This document shows positions 59,401 through 64,000 of a stretch of 64,000 bases of DNA, one piece after another. How positions within the stretch are numbered: the stretch's first letter is position 1; each line of letters starts with the position of its first letter. The notes beneath the pieces were generated by a model. The model did no database searches. It was not told the DNA's origin and saw only the letters and a list, made by a program, of their open reading frames with translations. This DNA comes from Liolophura sinensis (taxonomy: Eukaryota > Mollusca > Polyplacophora > Chitonida > Chitonidae): contig NC_088303.1 in NCBI RefSeq assembly GCF_032854445.1, positions 19,227,501-19,291,500 of the forward strand, given 5' to 3'. The position numbers and the translations under genes are program-made.

Positions 59401-60984
59401 CTCTGTCAGGTTTGTCTGGTACTGTGCTTGGTGTGTTTCAGGAATTCCCTCTGCTGGTGTGGCTCTAGCTATGTCAGGAAGGTTTGTCTGGTACTGTGTT
59501 TGGTGAGTTTCAGGAATTCCCCCTGCTGGTGTAGCTCTAGCTCTGTCAGGTTTGTCTAGTACTGTGCTTGGTGAGTTTCAGGAACTTCCTCTGCTGGTGT
59601 GGCTCTAGCGCTGTCAGATTTGTCTGGTACTGTGTTTGATGAGTTTCAGGAACTTCCTCTGCTGGTGTGGCTCTAGCTCTGTCAGGAAGGTTTGTCTGGT
59701 ACTGTGCTTGGTGAGTTTCAGGAATTTCCTTTGCTGGTGTGGCCCTAGCTATGTCAGGGAGGTTTGACTGGTACTGTGTTTGGTGAATTTCAGGAATTCC
59801 CTCTGCTGGTGTGGCCCTAGCTCTGTCAGGAAGGTTTGTCTGGTACTGTGCTTGGTGAGTTTCAGGAATTCCCTCTGCTGGTGTGGCCCTAGCTCTGTCA
59901 GGAAGGTTTGTCTGGTACTGTGCTTGGTGAGTTTCAGGAATTCCCTCTGCTGGTGTGGCCCTAGCTATGTCAGGAAGGTTTGTCTGGTACTAAGTTTGGT
60001 GTGTTTCAGGAACTTCCTCTGCTGGTGTGGCTCTAGCGCTGTCAGGTTTGTCTGGTACTGTGCTTGGTGTGTTTCAGGAATTCCCTCTGCTGGTGTGGCT
60101 CTAGCGCTATCAGATTTGTCTGGTACTGTGTTTGATGAGTTTCAGGAACTTCCTCTGCTGGTGTGGCTCTAGCTATGTCAGGGAGGTTTGTCTGGTACTG
60201 TGTTTGGTGAGTTTCAGGAATTCCCTCTGCTGGTGTGGCCCTAGCTATGTCATGGAGGTTTGTCTGATACTGTGTTTGGTGAGTTTCAGGAACTTTCTCT
60301 GCTGGTGTGGCTCTAGCGCTGTCAGGGAGGTTTGTCTGATACTGTGTTTGGTGAGTTTCAGGAACTTTCCTCTGCTGGTGTGGCTCTAGCTCTGTCAGGA
60401 AGGTTTGTCTGGTACTGTGCTTGGTGAGTTTCAGGAATTCCCTCTGCTGGTGTGGCCCTAGCTATGTCAGGGAGGTTTGTCTGATACTGTGTTTGGTGAG
60501 TTTCAGGAACTTTCTCTGCTGGTGTGGCTCTAGCGCTGTCAGGGAGGTTTGTCTGGTATTGTGTTTGGGGAGTTTGAGGAATTTCTCCATATTTACTCAA
60601 TTTCTGGTTTCAGACGAAGTCAAGGATTAAGTGGGCGGTCGTTACGAAAGTTACCCTTCATAGCACATGCAATATTTGTTCAGGTGAGAGGTTACAGTTT
60701 GTTTCACAATCTTACCTATGAACTTCACTTTGCCATGCTAATTAACTATTAATTTTTTTTTTTTTTCGGTCATTTACATGATGCACAATTTATAAGTAAA
60801 AATCATCTGGCTATTATGGCTTTCATGGCTTTCCAGCTGTCAGTTTCACTCCGTTTTTTAATTACAATTCTTCTTTTTTTTTTTGTTGCAGACACCAACA
60901 GTACCATTAGAAAAGTTCATCTCAGCTTTGGGCTACGCTGTGGAAAGACAGTTCAAAGAATGTCAGGATCTTTGTAAAGAATAA
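47407..60984 (+). CDS. TRIP13: Pachytene checkpoint protein 2 (TRIP13), AAA+ ATPase, eleven exons
   Basis: Hexameric AAA+ remodeller that opens HORMA-domain proteins (MAD2, HORMADs) in the spindle checkpoint and meiosis (family knowledge). Exons: 47407-47492, 48310-48475, 49478-49657, 50281-50371, 51425-51561, 53242-53328, 54162-54268, 54848-55001, 55498-55610, 60614-60683 and 60892-60984. They total 1284 nt, 427 residues (human 432), with no frame break. Start 47407 is preferred over ATG 47400 because only it continues into the family's N-terminus ([14 protein letters not shown]). Seen: [20 protein letters not shown], Walker A GPPGTGKT (175-182), [19 protein letters not shown], Walker B VLIDE (245-249), sensor-1 TTSN (293-296), [13 protein letters not shown] and sensor-2 [11 protein letters not shown] (378-388). 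Polyadenylation candidates are at 61089-61094 and 61484-61489. Intron 9 is 5 kb, mostly a 72-bp array. Confidence 0.97.
47808..47975 (-). mobile_element. SINE family A copy, TRIP13 intron 1
   Basis: The complement shows GAGCCTCTCATCAATGCG, CCTCCCACCATAATACTGGC and GTAGAAGTGAAATATTC, lacking the far 5' head. Confidence 0.7.
50571..51075 (+). repeat. Three tandem 159-bp SINE-like units, TRIP13 intron 4
   Basis: GGGCCT(C/T)ACTGGC begins units at 50571, 50730 and 50889, exactly 159 bp apart. Each holds GATGGTTATGGCACTGG-type head sequence, ATCCAGCTCTGGCTGTTTAA and CTGGAGAAGGGCTTTCCTCT. Only the last is followed by a SINE-like 3' end (AATGAAAAATTCTGCATTAA ACACC). The upper two lack a tail, so the array arose by tandem duplication of one insertion. 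Confidence 0.85.
52751..53022 (+). mobile_element. tRNA-derived SINE family B-like copy, TRIP13 intron 5
   Basis: The head GGGTAGTGGATAGAGTGTTA and AAGGCTCAATTCC resemble A and B boxes. The tail reads GTCATATGACTCATATGTTG then AAAGCGACATAAAC. Diverged. Confidence 0.55.
54484..54650 (+). mobile_element. SINE family A 3' half, TRIP13 intron 7
   Basis: GTGGGAAGGTCTTTCAGCAA, CCACCATAATGCTGGCCGCC, GTCGTATAAGTGAAATATTC and a doubled AATAAATAAATAA tail. One of the least diverged copies, lacking the 5' half. Confidence 0.75.
55230..55470 (+). mobile_element. SINE family A copy, TRIP13 intron 8
   Basis: GCCGGCCTACGTGACCTAGA head, GAGGAGCCTCTCACTAGTGC, GCTGGCTTCCTCTCCAGTC and GAGTACGACGTAAAACTCCA tail block. 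It ends about 30 bp before exon 9. Confidence 0.7.
56180..60570 (+). repeat. 72-bp tandem array, about 60 units, TRIP13 intron 9
   Basis: Typical unit: AAGGTTTGTCTGGTACTGTG, then TTTGGTGAGTTTCAGGAA, TTCCCTCTGCTGGTGTGGCT and CTAGCTATGTCAGG. Spacing checked at 57121, 57193 and 57265 is 72 bp; shortened (68 bp, missing AAGG) and lengthened (73 bp) units are scattered. Since 72 is 24 codons, long open frames appear on both strands (plus-strand motif [13 protein letters not shown], minus-strand motif [20 protein letters not shown]). They are broken wherever a 68 or 73-bp unit occurs, so I treat them as by-products. Every unit carries GGTGAGT and TTTCAG/GA, resembling splice sites. The array ends about 45 bp before exon 10. 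Confidence 0.95.
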
Positions 60985-61129
60985 GATTGATCTCCGAATT
61001 ATAAAGTTCTTGTACATTTATCAGAAACTTTTGTATATTTTAAAATTGTAAATCTGTTAGTAGATGAAAGCCTGTGTAAGCCCCCCTAAATAAACACTTC
61101 TTAGCCATGGTAGGGGCTAAAATTCCGTA

Positions 61130-61275
61130 GGCTAAGTCAGCTGTTGTTGGCTGTTTCCTTTGGGCTCTGCCCACTTTCGCTCACTGATTAATGTGAGGCT
61201 GCCATGGTATAAGTGAAAGATTCGTGAGTATGACATAAAACCCCAGTCCTGTCAAATATCAGATAAATAATAACC
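61130..61275 (+). mobile_element. SINE family A 3' fragment
   Basis: GGGCTCTGCCCACTTTC, GGTATAAGTGAAAGATTCGT, GACATAAAACCCCAGTC and AGATAAATAATAA match the 3' half of family A. Confidence 0.6.
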
Positions 61276-61730
61276 GAATCATTATTATGTTCTACCTGTG
61301 ATAAACTGTACGAGACTTGTATGATGAATTGATGTAAGAGTCATCCAATAATGAATCTAACAGTAATCTTGAGTTGAGTGGATGTACACAAGTAGATGTA
61401 TCTCTTCTTACCAGTGTGATGACACCAGCCCTATCATCTCGATGTGTTCTTTACATTAAAACATGTAAACAAGCAGTGATTGGAATAAAGTGCCATTGTA
61501 CATTTAGTTGATATGAGGGGGAAATGTTTATGGAATCTTGTTGCCAATATCAAACATTTTAAGGTCCCAGTAGTTAACACCACACCAGTCGATCCAGCCA
61601 TACCAGTTATGTTTTTATGACAACCCTTGCGTATGTAATGTTAGTTTACCAAACTGACCTGTCCGTAGCAGAAATAAGATTTTAATTTTCTGAATGAGGT
61701 TCAGTAGTGACCTTCAAAAAGCTCCATTTA

Positions 61731-62035
61731 AGGATACATGAAACGCTTTGGTTTTGCTTCTTAACAGTAAAAAGAAATTTTTCATCTTTCAGATTGGGGG
61801 TTAAAAATTGGCTTCAAAGTACAGTTTTCTTAAGGCTACAACTGTCAGTCCAGAAATTAAGTAGCTTGCAGCGGTGACATCAGTGATGATCCCTGCAAAA
61901 TATAGAGGGGTAATTAACAGGTACCCCCAAAATGAAATTTTTTTAACAAAAATTCTGGGGCATAATTTTCTTCATTTGGCATAGAAACATAATCTTAATT
62001 TTATAGTTCCTTTTCATTTATGGTGCTTAATAAGT
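61731..62035 (+). mobile_element. Diverged element of the AAAGGATACATGAA family
   Basis: AAGGATACATGAAACGC start, then TACAGTTTTCTTAAGG, CAGTCCAGAAATTAAG and GTGACATCAGTGATGATC parallel 28928-29388. The right end (GTTCCTTTTCATTTATGG) is eroded. Confidence 0.55.
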
Positions 62036-62984
62036 GAGAATGATTTACAAGGAAATTTAAGAAAAATTGATCTGTAAAAGTAGAACCATATAAGATGAAG
62101 TAAAGGTTTTGTGCACCGCATTGTACAGAGGTGCTTTAGTGTGTGACTTACAGATTGGAAATTTTCTGACATTCATGTACTAATAATTTTTTAACTCCAA
62201 AGTATGAGTGCTTGTACCCTAATTCTTCAAGCTTTTCAACTGTCTCTATGACAAATATATTTGAAACATTCTCATATAACCTTAGAGAGAGAGGAAATAA
62301 TTTGCAGTGTTATGAAGCTTACATCTTTAGTGACAAACAGATCCTTTTATCATCATTTACAAATGGTAGATATGAGCCATTACTTATTATTAAAAAAAAT
62401 GTTGACTAGGGGCCTTTGCTGGCTCATTCAGCTAAAATATTCTCAGAGCAGCTATCACAGCTTATTCGGCAGCGACAAAACCATATTATATTCCTGGCAA
62501 AGGATAGTGGTTTACTCCTGGCTTCTAAATCAAATGAAATATATAAAATGAATAAATAAACAACCTATGAAGCCTCTCCACGAGAACGTTATGTACACAA
62601 CATGTGTAGTTATCCGAGATGTAACAAACGTGACTTCCCACATAATTGATGGTCTGTTTATGCCTGGGATTTGATCCCATTGAAGTATGCTATACATGTA
62701 TACATATTCTTTTATAACTGTAAATTTTCATAAATTTTATATCTAACAATTTCTAAATCATATGTACAAGCTCATATTGAAAATGTGTACATTTTTTCCG
62801 ACAAAATAAAGGAACATGTTAAAACTTATGTGAATCTCTCTCCCACCCCTTCAGTTTCAAATATTTTACTAGTATTCAGTTATGGAACTAGCGGAATTTC
62901 ACAACCTTGGTTTTTGATACCTTCGTGAGTGCTTTCAACTCTGCTCGACATGCTCGTTGCCACTTAGGCACCAGTCCAGTTACA

Positions 62985-63620
62985 GCTTTTAAACAATTAC
63001 CACAGTCAAAGGGGCAGAAACATAGGCATCCAGCACAGTGTTCAAGGATAGACAGAAACATGGGGTCCAGCACAGTATTCAAGGATAGACAGAAACACAG
63101 GATCTAGCGTACAATCCAAGGAATGAGCAGAAACACAGGATCTAGCATACAATCCAAGGAATGAGCAGAAACATACTAGTCTAGCATACAATCCAAGGAA
63201 TGAGCAGAAACATACTAGTCTAGCACTCTCTCCATGGAATGGGCAGAAATGTAGGGGTCAAGCACACCGTCCAAGGAATGGGCAGAAACAGTGGAGTGTA
63301 GCACGCTGTTCAAGAAGTGGGCAGAAACAAGTCTAAAGAACGCACAGAGCAAATTGCTGAAGTAATGGACAAAAACATAAGGGTCTAGCCCTCTGTCCAA
63401 GGAATGGACAGAAACATAGGAGCCTAGCATGCTGATCAAGGAGTGGGCAGAAACATAAATCTAGTGTACTGCCCAAAGAATGGACAGAAATGCAGGGGTC
63501 CCACATATGGGAAGAAATGTAGGGGTCTGGGATACTGTCCGACGTATGGGAAGAAATGTACGGGTCTAGGAAACTGTCCGCAATACGGGAAGAAATTTAA
63601 GGGTCTACCAGTCTTCCCAA
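62985..63620. repeat. 38-40-bp minisatellite, about 16 copies
   Basis: The unit around CAAGGAATGAGCAGAAACAT, then ACTAGTCTAGCATACAATC, recurs with 38-bp spacing (63121 to 63159). It grows more divergent towards 63600, where it reads TATGGGAAGAAATGTA then GGGTCT. Confidence 0.88.
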
Positions 63621-64000
63621 GGAGCTTATGGATGAAGGGAGACAGGATTCCCATAGTATACCACACTCCTTTACCAGATACTTTACAAACCTTCAGACCA
63701 TTGGTGACTGAACTCAAACATGCATCCTTTGAAGAATATCATGAACAGCATTTGTCAAATGAGCCACCAAAGGGTTCAGTTGATACAAAGACAAAACACT
63801 CAGGCTATAATATATTTAGTTTATTAGTTTATACAGGAAGCTGAAATTTGATTTAATTTTAATAGTTCATATGTACATTCCACCGATGTCAGTTTTCCTC
63901 CGACTCATTATTTCACTACTCGGCATCCAAGAGTAAAAATGTCATTCTTCAGGCACGTTCTACTTGCACCTGCAAACACTGCATTTTCATGGAATTAAAT

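Larger units (their letters stand above)
60985..64000. other. Region downstream of TRIP13, no recognised gene
   Basis: It holds the TRIP13 3' UTR (to about 61100 or 61500), a SINE fragment, a diverged AAAGGATACATGAA element and a 38-bp minisatellite. A 133-codon open frame at 63443-63844 runs out of the minisatellite into about 75 codons of non-repeat sequence. I do not recognise it and see no supporting splice or start context. Confidence 0.5.

Noticed and set aside
56195-59506. Long plus-strand open frames (up to 240 codons) of Cys/Trp-rich 24-residue repeats
   Set aside because: They lie inside TRIP13 intron 9 and arise because the 72-bp unit is a multiple of three. They break wherever a 68 or 73-bp unit occurs and have no independent start or 3' signal.
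60358-60600. Minus-strand repeat frame ([20 protein letters not shown] motif)
   Set aside because: Same array read on the other strand; not maintained through units of irregular length.

Overview
The window is animal nuclear DNA. It has intron-rich genes with canonical GT-AG splice sites, long AT-rich introns, tRNA-derived SINEs ending in AAATAAATAAAT-type tails, miniature inverted-repeat elements and minisatellites. Gene identities plus the repeat style suggest a lophotrochozoan, most likely a mollusc. That placement is inferred and was not tested.

The layout from left to right is as follows. (1) 1-2758 minus: an intronless DHTKD1 (2-oxoadipate dehydrogenase E1) cut by the window edge just before its stop, with about eight single-base frame breaks in its 5' half. 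(2) 3082-9301 plus: PSMD7/Rpn8, six coding exons, divergent from DHTKD1 across about 320 bp; one base appears to be missing in exon 3. (3) 13085-33214 minus: POGLUT2 (KDELC1-type protein O-glucosyltransferase), ten exons, 513 residues, intact from signal peptide to a C-terminal KEEL. (4) 35109-40857 plus: BANP, ten coding exons, 442 residues, intact, divergent from POGLUT2. (5) 47407-60984 plus: TRIP13 (pachytene checkpoint 2 AAA+ ATPase), eleven exons, 427 residues, intact. The last 3 kb holds repeats and no recognisable gene.

The five genes are unrelated housekeeping genes: mitochondrial lysine catabolism, proteasome lid, ER glycosylation, chromatin/transcription, and HORMA-domain remodelling. 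They do not form a functional cluster.

The most unusual structure is in POGLUT2. The 3' end of exon 5 together with its splice donor has been copied about 14 times in tandem into the following intron, with an 81-bp (27-codon) period and two 91-bp units. The copies still encode recognisable versions of the exon's last residues and keep the donor. A 10-bp deletion that separates 81-bp from 91-bp units creates an AG, so each 81-bp unit looks like a 57-nt, frame-preserving pseudo-exon. A second large array (about 60 units of 72 bp) fills TRIP13 intron 9. All coordinates and translations were read by eye; no database search or alignment was run.
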